Of a stretch of DNA of 49,201 nucleotides, positions 8,597 to 16,164 are shown piece after piece. A model generated the notes under the pieces. That model was not told the origin of the DNA. It worked only from the letters and a program-made list of their open reading frames with translations, and made no database searches. The stretch comes from UBA1426 sp050953365 (GTDB taxonomy: Bacteria; Bacillota; Clostridia; Peptostreptococcales; Anaerovoracaceae), in assembly GCA_050953365.1 (NCBI GenBank), contig JBMNMN010000007.1, positions 1 to 49,201 of the forward strand. Reading direction: 5' to 3'. Within the stretch, counting starts at the first letter, position 1. Every line of letters starts with the position of its first letter. Both the position numbers and the translations under genes were made by a program.

Positions 8597-8754
8597 GTAA
8601 GTATAATTATACGCTTACGCAGATTATCTGTATAGAAATTCCCATTTCCATCGATGCGGATGTAGATATTAAAGAGGGCATTCTCTGCTGCGGAGAGCCT
8701 GAAATTCAGCCGCTGGATGATATAAATAAGAAAATAAAACAGTGTTGCTTGTAA
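8590..8754 (+). CDS. Small Cys-containing protein, repeat-family member
   Basis: A 54-residue ORF whose ATG overlaps the dapF TGA (ATGA), so it could be translated by re-initiation. It contains one unit of the motif seen in the two ORFs that follow: a short beta-like stretch IICIEIPISIDADV, then an acidic turn, then ILCCGEPEIQP, and a C-terminal CC. The matching units downstream are NICVQIPLTFSATA...GIICGVPDIGPC and NVCVQGTVTITP...FCIGNPRIGRC. I do not recognise a named family. It has no signal peptide. A structural, possibly spore- or surface-associated role is a guess from Cys content and repetition only. Confidence 0.6.
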   Translation: MNRKYNYTLTQIICIEIPISIDADVDIKEGILCCGEPEIQPLDDINKKIKQCCL

Positions 8755-8862
8755 ATGATACAGGGCTGCTTTCGTCGGACTTTTCTCGACTCCGGAACGA
8801 ACTGTAATACCAGGTTTGCTCGGCAGCCCCCAAAACTATTAAATTTGAAAGGCGTGAAAAGA

Positions 8863-9072
8863 ATGTCAGTTTGTGCTGATAATAAAAATAGTATTTCAAT
8901 ACTGCAACAGCAGCCGACTTGTGTATCAATTGTTCATGAAAATGTATGCGTGCAGGGCACCGTGACCATTACACCTTCTGTAATGAGCGGTGAAAGCACG
9001 TCGTTTTGTATAGGAAATCCTAGAATCGGAAGATGCGGAGGCGAACTGGCGATACCTGTCAATTCACAGTAA
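8863..9072 (+). CDS. Cys-containing repeat protein, N-terminal part (possible split gene)
   Basis: 69 residues from ATG 8863, preceded by GAAAGGCGTGAAAAGA. It has a Cys after three residues (MSVC), a Gln run, and then one motif unit (CVSIVHENVCVQGTVTITP, then FCIGNPRIGRCGG). The frame ends a few codons after this unit, exactly where the next frame begins with another unit. The two ORFs overlap by 40 bp in different phases, so a one-base indel could have split a single protein of about 250 residues. No function is assigned. Confidence 0.55.
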   Translation: MSVCADNKNSISILQQQPTCVSIVHENVCVQGTVTITPSVMSGESTSFCIGNPRIGRCGGELAIPVNSQ

Positions 9073-9608
9073 GCCAAAACATCTGTGTTCAGATTCCTTT
9101 GACCTTCTCTGCAACAGCTTCGGCGGAAGAAGACGGGATTATCTGCGGAGTGCCCGATATCGGCCCGTGTACGGGAACCGGAGGGTGCACACTGTCAATC
9201 GGAGCCTTCAGGGATAATCCGCTCACCAATGAGTTAATTGAAGGCGCAGGCGGTTCGATAGTTCTGGGTGTTGACGATGACGGGCTTAGTTTTACCGTGA
9301 CTACCGCCAATGCCAATGATGTATTGAATTTCAATACTCCGTCTCCCCCGGCGCCGGAAAATCCTCCGCTGGCCCAGCAATACCAGGTTCTTTATGCCCA
9401 GTTACTGGCTGCCAATCTGAATGTCCTGAATTTGCAGTCCCAGGGCGTTGAAATCTGCCCTTTCGCAATCCAAGCGATCAATGCGGCCAACAACTTCCTT
9501 GCCACGTCGCCTCCGGGAGGAACCACGGGAGCGCCCGCATTCCAGGAGGATCTGGCCCGCTTTAATTCCGGCAATGCTCCCGGATGCCCGTTACACTGCG
9601 TAGAATAA
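9033..9608 (+). CDS. Cys- and Pro-containing repeat protein, C-terminal part
   Basis: 191 residues if ATG 9033 is used, but that ATG has no properly spaced ribosome binding site and the frame is closed by TAG at 9021. The real beginning is probably in the 8863 ORF. It holds a clear motif unit (FTVSQNICVQIPLTF...DGIICGVPDIGPC), then an acidic beta-rich segment, a Pro-rich hinge (PSPPAPENPP), an Ala/Leu/Gln-rich helical segment, and a Cys-containing end (CPLHCVE). A terminator follows. Unrecognised family; surface or spore-layer protein is a guess. Confidence 0.6.
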   Translation: MRRRTGDTCQFTVSQNICVQIPLTFSATASAEEDGIICGVPDIGPCTGTGGCTLSIGAFRDNPLTNELIEGAGGSIVLGVDDDGLSFTVTTANANDVLNFNTPSPPAPENPPLAQQYQVLYAQLLAANLNVLNLQSQGVEICPFAIQAINAANNFLATSPPGGTTGAPAFQEDLARFNSGNAPGCPLHCVE

Positions 9609-9670
9609 TAATGCACAGTAAGCCGTGATGGCTCTGTAAACTTCAACTCATAGGAGTATAAATTAAAAGT

Positions 9671-9708
9671 GAGTACGCCAATATCTTAAATTGGTGTACT
9701 CATTTTTT
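9671..9708 (+). terminator. Intrinsic terminator
   Basis: A 12-bp stem (GAGTACGCCAAT with ATTGGTGTACTC) is followed by ATTTTTTAT. It ends the dapF and Cys-repeat unit. Confidence 0.9.
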
Positions 9709-9749
9709 ATGATCATGTGGAGGCGGCAGGGAAAAAAGAGAAAAAAGGA

Positions 9750-9783
9750 TTGCATAATATTCATTATTATGTATAATTATTAA
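9750..9783 (+). promoter_or_regulatory. argC promoter overlapped by ARG-box-like operators
   Basis: TTGCAT (9750-9755), a 16-bp spacer and TATAAT (9772-9777). TGTATAATTATTAA (9770-9783) matches the ARG-box core (TGAATAATTATTCA) at 12 of 14 positions and covers the -10 box. TGCATAATATTCA (9751-9763) is a poorer, one-base-short copy over the -35 box. Two boxes about 19 bp apart are typical of ArgR targets. ArgR with arginine would block RNA polymerase here. The site is inferred from sequence; ArgR itself is not in the window. Confidence 0.7.
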
Positions 9784-9860
9784 TTAACGTTGCATTGATG
9801 CTGTACGGTTCGCATGGAAAATAAACAAAATTATTACAGTTTACAATTTGCGGAGGCATT

Positions 9861-10904
9861 ATGACTATAAAAAAGATTAAAGCCGGCGTGATCGGCGCTA
9901 CGGGATATGCCGGGGTTGAGCTGGTGAGAATACTCAGCGGTCATCCCCATGTAGAACTTGCGGCCATAAGCTCCGTAAGCTTTTCCGGAAAGGAGCTTTC
10001 TAAATTATATCCGAACTTGCGAGGCAGTGTGGACCTGATCCTGAACGGAGGCCCGGAAGTAATGATGCAAGGATGCGATGTAATCTTTGCTTCTCTGCCT
10101 CATGGACTTTCCCAGGAGTTGGCAAAGGAATGCGCGGACAGGAATATCCTTTTCATCGACCTGGGTGCGGATTTCCGGTTGGAGAAGGAAAAGGACTACA
10201 AGGACTGGTATGGGGAGAGTTTTTTTGACGAGGAGTTGCATAGACAGGCTGTATACGGGCTTTGTGAGCTTTTCCGCCATGAGATTAAGGGGGCCCGCCT
10301 GATTGCGAACCCGGGATGCTACCCAACCTCTATTGCTCTGGGGTTGTATCCTGCCCTTTCGGCAGGGCTGATCGATACGGAGGTTATCATCATCGACTCC
10401 AAATCGGGAGTCACCGGTGCGGGACGAACCTTAACTGAAAACACCCACTTTCCCGAATGCAACGAAGGTTTTTCCGCATATAAAGCGGGCGGCCACAGGC
10501 ACACGCCGGAAATCGAGCAAACGCTGTCAAAACTAGCGGATAAGCCGGTGAAAGTAACCTTTACACCTCATCTTCTACCCGTAAACCGGGGGATCCTTTC
10601 AACGATCTACTGCAGCTGCAAAGCCATGCCGGATGCGCTGCGGCGATGCTATCGGGAAGCATATGAAAAAGAGCCCTTCGTGGTGCTGCTGGAAGACGGG
10701 GAATACGCCAACATTCGCAACGTAAGGTTATCCAACAACTGTCATATATCGCTGCATTTTGACAGGCGTACCGATCGGCTTATAATCTGCAGCGCCATCG
10801 ACAATATGGTGAAAGGGGCTGCGGGTCAGGCTGTTCAAAATATGAACATCGTTTTCGGAGTTGAGGAAACCGCAGGGCTGACTGCTCTGGCGCCGGCCTT
10901 TTAG
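9861..10904 (+). CDS. argC: N-acetyl-gamma-glutamyl-phosphate reductase
   Basis: NADPH-dependent third step of arginine biosynthesis: reduces N-acetylglutamyl phosphate to the semialdehyde. The N-terminal Rossmann motif is GVIGATGYAGVELVR, and the catalytic Cys153 lies in NPGCYPTS. A His-containing stretch, GGHRHTPEIEQ, is family-typical. 347 residues, normal. GCGGAGG precedes the ATG. First gene of the argCJBD cluster behind the ARG-box promoter. Confidence 0.95.
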   Translation: MTIKKIKAGVIGATGYAGVELVRILSGHPHVELAAISSVSFSGKELSKLYPNLRGSVDLILNGGPEVMMQGCDVIFASLPHGLSQELAKECADRNILFIDLGADFRLEKEKDYKDWYGESFFDEELHRQAVYGLCELFRHEIKGARLIANPGCYPTSIALGLYPALSAGLIDTEVIIIDSKSGVTGAGRTLTENTHFPECNEGFSAYKAGGHRHTPEIEQTLSKLADKPVKVTFTPHLLPVNRGILSTIYCSCKAMPDALRRCYREAYEKEPFVVLLEDGEYANIRNVRLSNNCHISLHFDRRTDRLIICSAIDNMVKGAAGQAVQNMNIVFGVEETAGLTALAPAF

Positions 10905-11001
10905 CAGGTCTTCGCAGCGGAATTCGAAACATTATCACATTATAGCAGTCCTTGAAGAGGGACTCTAAACTCTAATATTTTATATGTGAGGAGCTGGATG
11001 A

Positions 11002-12258
11002 ATGAAATCAATTAAAAATATTGATATAGATACGATAAAAGACATTTCTGAAATAGAAGGGGGTGTCTGCGCCCCGAAGGGTTTTTTAGCTGCCGCCACC
11101 TATTGCGGGATTCGAAAAAATAAGAATAAGAAGGATCTGGCGCTCATTTACAGTGAGGTGCCCTGCAATGCGGCTGCCCTTTACACTTCAAACAAAGTGA
11201 AGGCGGCTCCTCTTCACGTGACGATGGAGCACCTTAGAGACGGGAAAGCGCAGGCAATTATTGTGAATTCGGGCAATGCCAACGCTTGTGCGTCAGAGGG
11301 TTATGAAAATGCTGTGAGAATGGCCACGGCCGCTTCCAAAGCGTTAGGTATCGATTGCAAGGATGTGATTGTGGCCTCCACCGGGGTCATAGGAGTGCCT
11401 CTGGATATCGGCGCCATAGAAGCAGGCGTGCCGACACTTGCAGAGAAGCTCTCTTGCGACGGCGGAAGCGATGTTGCCGAGGCCATTATGACCACGGATA
11501 CTTATAAAAAAGAATATGCCGTTGCCTTCGAACTTGGCGGCAAAACTGTCCGGATAGGAGGCGCTTCCAAAGGTTCCGGTATGATCCATCCCAACATGGC
11601 AACCACTCTCAATTTCATTACCTCCGATGTGGATGTGGACGGGGAGCTTTTGGAAAAAGCATGGCGGTATTGCGTGAATCGATCCTTTAATCGCATCAGC
11701 ATTGACGGAGATACATCAACAAACGACATGGCATGCATTTTGACCAACGGATTAGCGGGAAATCCCAGGATATGTGAAGGTTCTAAAGAATATGAGATCT
11801 TCGTGGCGGCTCTGCTCAAAGTCTGCGTACATCTGGCCAAAGAGCTGGCCAGGGACGGAGAAGGCGCCTCAAGGCTGCTATCCTGTACGGTGAAAAATGC
11901 CGCCGACGAAGAAAAGGCGGAAATCATGGCCAAGGCAGTCATAGCATCTTCACTCACCAAGGCGGCTATGTGGGGCGGGGACGCCAATTGGGGAAGGGTG
12001 CTGTGCGCCATGGGTTATTCCGGAGCGGAATTCAATTACGAGAAGACGGATATTTGGTTTCGGTCGAAGGCGGGGGAGATCCTGGTTTGCCAAAACGGTC
12101 AGGGATTGGAATTTGATGAAGCTTTAGCCGGAGAAATCCTTTCTGCAGACGAGATCGAAATCCTTGCGGATCTAAAAGAGGGGGAAGCCGAGGCTACGGC
12201 CTGGGGCTGTGATCTCACCTGCGAGTATGTAAAAATTAACGGGAGCTACCGGACGTAG
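11002..12258 (+). CDS. argJ: Glutamate N-acetyltransferase / amino-acid acetyltransferase (ArgJ)
   Basis: Recycles the acetyl group from N-acetylornithine to glutamate and in many bacteria also makes N-acetylglutamate from acetyl-CoA. The autocleavage site is visible as KGSGMIHPNMATTL, with Thr201 as the expected nucleophile and start of the beta chain. The N-terminal phrase GGVCAPKGFLAAA and the motif NSGNANAC fit the family. 418 residues, a typical length. GTGAGGAGC precedes ATG 11002. It lies about 100 bp after argC and has no own promoter that I can see. The only acetyl source in this cluster (no argA), so the bifunctional type is likely. Confidence 0.95.
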   Translation: MKSIKNIDIDTIKDISEIEGGVCAPKGFLAAATYCGIRKNKNKKDLALIYSEVPCNAAALYTSNKVKAAPLHVTMEHLRDGKAQAIIVNSGNANACASEGYENAVRMATAASKALGIDCKDVIVASTGVIGVPLDIGAIEAGVPTLAEKLSCDGGSDVAEAIMTTDTYKKEYAVAFELGGKTVRIGGASKGSGMIHPNMATTLNFITSDVDVDGELLEKAWRYCVNRSFNRISIDGDTSTNDMACILTNGLAGNPRICEGSKEYEIFVAALLKVCVHLAKELARDGEGASRLLSCTVKNAADEEKAEIMAKAVIASSLTKAAMWGGDANWGRVLCAMGYSGAEFNYEKTDIWFRSKAGEILVCQNGQGLEFDEALAGEILSADEIEILADLKEGEAEATAWGCDLTCEYVKINGSYRT

Positions 12259-12333
12259 TGTGGTGAGGCGGAAGTTAGGAAAATGCATTAAATGCGCTTA
12301 TCTTATATATTATTGAAGAAGGAAGGTGGCTCG

Positions 12334-13200
12334 GTGGTTCAGCAGCAAAAAGACAAAGCCAATCTGTTGGTGCAGGCGCTTCCATATATACAGAAATTCA
12401 ATAAAAAGACCATAGTTATCAAATACGGAGGCAATGCTATGGTCACAGAGGTCCTAAAGGATGCGGTGGTTCGGGACATCGTGCTTCTGTCTCTTGTGGG
12501 GATTAACATTGTTTTGGTTCACGGCGGAGGGCCGGAAATCAACCATATGTTGAATCGTTTAAACAAAAAATCACACTTTGTGGACGGCCTGCGTTACACC
12601 GATAAAGAAACCATGGAGATCGTCCAGCAGGTGCTTTGCGGCAGAGTGAATAAACATATTGTATCGATGATAAACAATGTGGGCGGGAAAGCCGTCGGAT
12701 TATGCGGCATGGACGGAGGAATGATCCGTGCCGTCAAGCTTAAGGGAGAGAAGGATTACGGTCTGGTTGGAGAGATCATCGGAATCAATCCGAAGCTTAT
12801 CAACGACGTGCTTGAAAAGGGGTACATACCGGTGGTCTCCGGCATTGCCCAAGGCGTGGACGGAGAAGAGCTATACAACATTAATGCGGACACGGCTGCG
12901 GCCAAACTGGCGGTGGCCCTTGGCGCCATAAAGTTGATATTACTGACGGACGTGAGAGGGGTTATGCTCGACGAAAAGGATGAAAATACTCTGGTATCCA
13001 TGATGAACCTTTCCGACATTGAAAAGCTTAAGCAAAGAGGCGTGCTTTCCGGAGGCATGATTCCCAAGGTTGAATGTTGTGCAGATGCGCTCCGGGGAGG
13101 TGTTGAGAGGGCCCACATTATCGACGGAAGGATCGAACATTCCATACTGATTGAATTGTTGTCCGACGAGGGCATAGGAACTATGATTTGCAACGGATAA
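12334..13200 (+). CDS. argB: Acetylglutamate kinase
   Basis: Phosphorylates N-acetylglutamate. The amino-acid-kinase motifs are present: KTIVIKYGGNAM near the N-terminus, LVHGGGPEIN, and the nucleotide-binding region LTDVRGVM. A frame is open from ATG 12292, but I choose GTG 12334 because GAAGGAAGG lies about 8 bp ahead and the protein then begins VQQQKDKANLLVQALPY, as in other ArgB proteins (288 residues). Feedback inhibition by arginine is common in this family; the N-terminal helix often linked to that seems present. Confidence 0.93.
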   Translation: MVQQQKDKANLLVQALPYIQKFNKKTIVIKYGGNAMVTEVLKDAVVRDIVLLSLVGINIVLVHGGGPEINHMLNRLNKKSHFVDGLRYTDKETMEIVQQVLCGRVNKHIVSMINNVGGKAVGLCGMDGGMIRAVKLKGEKDYGLVGEIIGINPKLINDVLEKGYIPVVSGIAQGVDGEELYNINADTAAAKLAVALGAIKLILLTDVRGVMLDEKDENTLVSMMNLSDIEKLKQRGVLSGGMIPKVECCADALRGGVERAHIIDGRIEHSILIELLSDEGIGTMICNG

Positions 13201-13233
13201 ATGAGATCGAAAAGATGAATGGGAGTGGGGTTT

Positions 13234-14472
13234 GTGGACTTGCAGATGATCAAGCAGCTGGATGAACAGCATTGTATGCAAAATTATGGGCGATTCAATG
13301 TAGCTTTTGACCATGGAAAAGGCTCTTTTTTATACGATACGGAGGGTAGAGAATACATCGATTTTGCCAGCGGAATCGGTGTCAACAGTATCGGTTACGG
13401 GCATCCTCGCTGGGTGGAGGCGGTGTCTCGCCAGGCCGGACGGCTGGCTCACGTTTCCAACCTGTTTTACACAGAGCCCTATGCGGTTCTGGCTTCACGG
13501 TTAACCGAGCTGACGGGAATGAAAGCGGTGTTTTTCGCCAACAGCGGCGCAGAAGTCAACGAGGCGGCCATTAAGTTAGCAAGAAAATATAGCAGAGATA
13601 AATACGGACAGGGAAGATCTGTCATTCTTACCCTCAAGCAATCCTTTCACGGCCGAACCTTAGCCGCGCTTACGGCAACGGGCCAGTCGGTTTATCATAA
13701 ACACTTTGGTCCTTTTGTTGAGGGGTTCCGCTATGTGAATTCCAACGATTTAGAAGGCCTGAAGCAAGCAGTCACTCCGGATGTGTGCGCCGTTATGGTA
13801 GAGGCAATTCAAGGCGAAGGCGGCGTGATTCCTTTGGAGAAAGAATATGCGGAGGCGTTGGCTGCCTTGGCAGCCGAGCGTGATATTTTGCTGATTTTTG
13901 ACGAGGTGCAGACCGGCAACGGGCGCACAGGTTACATGTACTGCTACCAGGAGTTTGGAGTTGAGCCGGATCTGGTTACTACGGCAAAGGGATTGGGCGG
14001 AGGTCTTCCCATCGGCGCTTTGCTGGCAAATGATAAATGCAGCGGGGTGCTTGCTCAGGGCACTCACGGATCTACCTTCGGCGGAAACCCTATCGCTTGT
14101 GCCGGGGCCAATGCGGTGCTGGATATTATTACAGCAGACGGGTTTTTGGAGCAGGTAAGGCGAAAAGGAGAAAAGATTCGTCGGACGGCAGCCGGCTGGG
14201 GGCTGCCTGTAATCAAGGACATACGAGGCAAAGGCCTCATGATCGGAATTCAAATGGCAGGGGAAGGAAATACGCAGAAGGAGGGAGAAATCTCTCAGGA
14301 AAGAGGCAAAGGCGTCAAAGAAATGGCTGCCGACCTGTTGGAACAGGGTCTTGTAGTTTTGACTGCGGGCTCGAATGTGTTGCGGTTGCTGCCGCCGCTG
14401 ACGATAACAGACGGCGAAATCGACAGCGGACTTGCTATTTTACATCGGTATTTGGCCGAGCTTTGTCAATAG
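13234..14472 (+). CDS. argD: Acetylornithine aminotransferase
   Basis: PLP-dependent class III aminotransferase that converts N-acetylglutamate semialdehyde to N-acetylornithine. The PLP lysine is in TTAKGLGGGLPIGA, the cofactor stretch is FDEVQTGNGRTG, and the dimer loop is ANSGAEVNEAA. Start is uncertain: ATG 13219 has a poor ribosome binding site, while GTG 13234 follows GGGAG by 8 bp. A charged insert (GEGNTQKEGEISQERGKG) near residue 350 is longer than usual. The cluster ends here without argF, argG or argH; AGGAGG sits right after the stop with no gene behind it. Confidence 0.93.
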   Translation: MDLQMIKQLDEQHCMQNYGRFNVAFDHGKGSFLYDTEGREYIDFASGIGVNSIGYGHPRWVEAVSRQAGRLAHVSNLFYTEPYAVLASRLTELTGMKAVFFANSGAEVNEAAIKLARKYSRDKYGQGRSVILTLKQSFHGRTLAALTATGQSVYHKHFGPFVEGFRYVNSNDLEGLKQAVTPDVCAVMVEAIQGEGGVIPLEKEYAEALAALAAERDILLIFDEVQTGNGRTGYMYCYQEFGVEPDLVTTAKGLGGGLPIGALLANDKCSGVLAQGTHGSTFGGNPIACAGANAVLDIITADGFLEQVRRKGEKIRRTAAGWGLPVIKDIRGKGLMIGIQMAGEGNTQKEGEISQERGKGVKEMAADLLEQGLVVLTAGSNVLRLLPPLTITDGEIDSGLAILHRYLAELCQ

Positions 14473-14488
14473 GAGGGATCAAGATTTT

Positions 14489-14699
14489 GTGCAAAAAATG
14501 GAGTTATGTGTGGATCAAAGGTAGAAATCGCATTTGCCTGAGGAAAGGGTATCCAGAAAACGATCTTTTCTGTGCAAAAAATGGAGTTATGTGTGGATTA
14601 GAAGCTGTAAAACAGTCCTTTTTGTGCAAAAAATGAAGTTATGTGTGGAATCTCCAGATTTACTCCCCTATAATCCACACATAACTCGGTTTTTTGCAC
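14489..14699. repeat. REP-like cluster, family A (four copies)
   Basis: A 27-bp element beginning GTGCAAAAAATGGAG and ending TTATGTGTGGAT occurs at 14489-14515, 14572-14598 and 14624-14650 on the plus strand, and inverted at 14673-14699. The third and fourth copies face each other and could fold as a hairpin of about 25 bp. More copies lie at 15973 and 34396-34525. The repeat also opens spurious short ORFs. Confidence 0.85.
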
Positions 14700-14723
14700 A
14701 TTTTCTTTTAAACAGTGTTCTGG

Positions 14724-15644
14724 TCAATCAAAGTTGTAATGGCTATGTGTTGTTTCAACGACTTTTGCCGGTGGCAATCCACAATTGTAAGAGTGAGGCC
14801 GTTGATTGTTGTACCAACCGTAAGCATAGGCAGTGACTTCTTCGTACAGTTTGGCTTCGGTTTCAAAGGATCTCAGGTTGATCAGCTCTGCCTTCAATGT
14901 ATTAAAGTATCGTTCTATGGGAGCGTTGTCATAGGGACAACCGGGTTTGCTCATGCTTTGGACCACGCCGTGCGCCTGGCAGAATTCAATGAATTCTTTG
15001 GATGTAAACTGGCTTCCACGGTCCGAGTGGAGAACAATCCCGGTTTTACCTCCGCAGTTGGCTATGGCTTTGGTCAGCGTATCGATTGCAAGCTTTGTAT
15101 TGATGCGATTGCTGTTTACGCTTGCCACGATACGACGGTCAAACAGATCCATGATGCTGCAATTGTATCGTTTGCTGTGATTGGCCAGGAACAGATATGT
15201 AAAGTCGATACACCAGCGCATATTCCGTTTTTCTGCATGAAAACCCTGGTTTAGAAGGTTTCCAAATATGGCATAAGCCTTTGGCCCTTTGCTGTAACGG
15301 TATTTTGGTTTTCGTGTCACAGATTTGAGCCCAAGCTCTACATTCATGTATTTGCGGACAGTCTGCACACTAAGGCAAATACCTTTGTTGGCAAGAAGTT
15401 GTTTCATCATGCGGTAGCCGGGCTTGCCTCCCGCCTCGTGGTAGAGCTTTTCTATGGTTTTCAGAACAGAAGCCTTTTGCTTTTTGTCGGCGCTCTTGCG
15501 ATGCTTCTTGTAATTGTAATACCCATTCGGACAGACTCCAAGGCGCTGTAATAGCCAATTCGTTCCGTAGCGCCCGGCGTACTTGTCGAGAAAACGGTAT
15601 CGAGCTATTTGCTCTCCTTGGCAAAGAACGCCGCCGCTTTTTTT
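14724..15644 (-). CDS. IS3-family transposase OrfB (DDE catalytic part)
   Basis: Integrase-core transposase. The DDE residues are in CIDFTYLF (D), VLHSDRGSQFTS (D) and PYDNAPIERYFNTLK (E). The first ATG in frame is at 15410, but the frame is open without stops up to the A7 run on the minus strand (15638-15644). It encodes the usual upstream HTH_21 part, including YKKHRKS and HEAGGKPGYRMMK. OrfB is in the -1 frame relative to OrfA and would be made as an OrfAB fusion by slippage on AAAAAAA, the normal IS3 mechanism. It looks intact. Confidence 0.88.
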   Translation of the reverse strand, partial: KKSGGVLCQGEQIARYRFLDKYAGRYGTNWLLQRLGVCPNGYYNYKKHRKSADKKQKASVLKTIEKLYHEAGGKPGYRMMKQLLANKGICLSVQTVRKYMNVELGLKSVTRKPKYRYSKGPKAYAIFGNLLNQGFHAEKRNMRWCIDFTYLFLANHSKRYNCSIMDLFDRRIVASVNSNRINTKLAIDTLTKAIANCGGKTGIVLHSDRGSQFTSKEFIEFCQAHGVVQSMSKPGCPYDNAPIERYFNTLKAELINLRSFETEAKLYEEVTAYAYGWYNNQRPHSYNCGLPPAKVVETTHSHYNFD

Positions 15645-15886
15645 AAGAAATCGTTTTCCTTCCGGAGTTCTTCCACTTCCTTTTGAAGGCTCCGAAGCTC
15701 TTCCATGTTTGCCAATTGCTTTGCCTTCTCGGTATCAGCGGCAGCGTTTTCACGATACTTTTTGACCCACCGGGTGATGACCTCTCGAGAAAAACCATAT
15801 TCATCTGCAAGGCTTTGATAGGTTCGGCCATCTTGGATATATAACTTGATGATCCTCTCCTTGAGTTCAGGTTCTACGTAATGCAT
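15605..15886 (-). CDS. IS3-family transposase OrfA
   Basis: 93-residue DNA-binding protein. A helix-turn-helix lies at about residues 20-45 (YQSLADEYGFSREVITRWVKKY), followed by a heptad-like leucine zipper (ELRSLQKEVEELRKENDFLKK). The AAAAAAA slip site sits in the FLKK codons near the end, where -1 frameshifting would join it to OrfB. It probably binds the inverted repeats and represses transposition when made alone. Confidence 0.9.
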   Translation of the reverse strand: MHYVEPELKERIIKLYIQDGRTYQSLADEYGFSREVITRWVKKYRENAAADTEKAKQLANMEELRSLQKEVEELRKENDFLKKAAAFFAKESK

Positions 15887-15972
15887 AAGATGTGCTCCTT
15901 TCGAATTGATAATATTTTACATAACGCACATCACTATTACAACTTTAGTGTAGCACCTCATCCCTCTCTGAA

Positions 15973-15999
15973 ATCCACACATAAGTCGGTTTTTTGCAC
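15973..15999 (-). repeat. REP-like element, family A, copy right of the IS3 element
   Basis: Same 27-bp element as at 14673-14699, same orientation, differing at one or two positions. It shows that the IS3 element landed within or beside the repeat cluster. Confidence 0.85.
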
Positions 16000-16020
16000 A
16001 GTTTCACTTGTTATTATTGA

Positions 16021-16164
16021 GGAGGCAGGTTAAAGCCACGATCTTGTTGAAAATTCAGAGGCAGGCTAAGGTCACAACCTTGTTGTAAATTCAGAGGCAG
16101 GCTAAGGTCACAACCTTGTTGTAAATTCAGAGGCAGGTTAAGGTCACGATCTTGCTGTAAATTC
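16021..16164. repeat. 36-bp tandem array, four copies
   Basis: Units at 16021-16056, 16057-16092, 16093-16128 and 16129-16164. The middle two are identical. Each holds AAGGTCACAACCTT, which can form a short hairpin. On the minus strand each unit reads as a 12-residue peptide NLQQGCDLSLPL, out of frame with the ketopantoate reductase gene that ends at the array. Confidence 0.9.

Larger units (their letters stand above)
14716..15960 (-). mobile_element. IS3-family insertion sequence, 1245 bp
   Basis: Contains overlapping orfA and orfB on the minus strand. The ends are imperfect inverted repeats: both start TG, and both contain AAAGTTGTAAT 15 bases in (14716 inward and 15960 inward). No target duplication is visible (CAG on the left, TCC on the right), so it may be old or the flanks rearranged. 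It sits inside the family-A REP-like cluster downstream of argD. Confidence 0.9.

Noticed and set aside
14534..14836. Short plus-strand ORFs near 14.5 kb
   Set aside because: They arise from the repeated element reading as peptides such as CKKWSYVWI; no ribosome binding sites.
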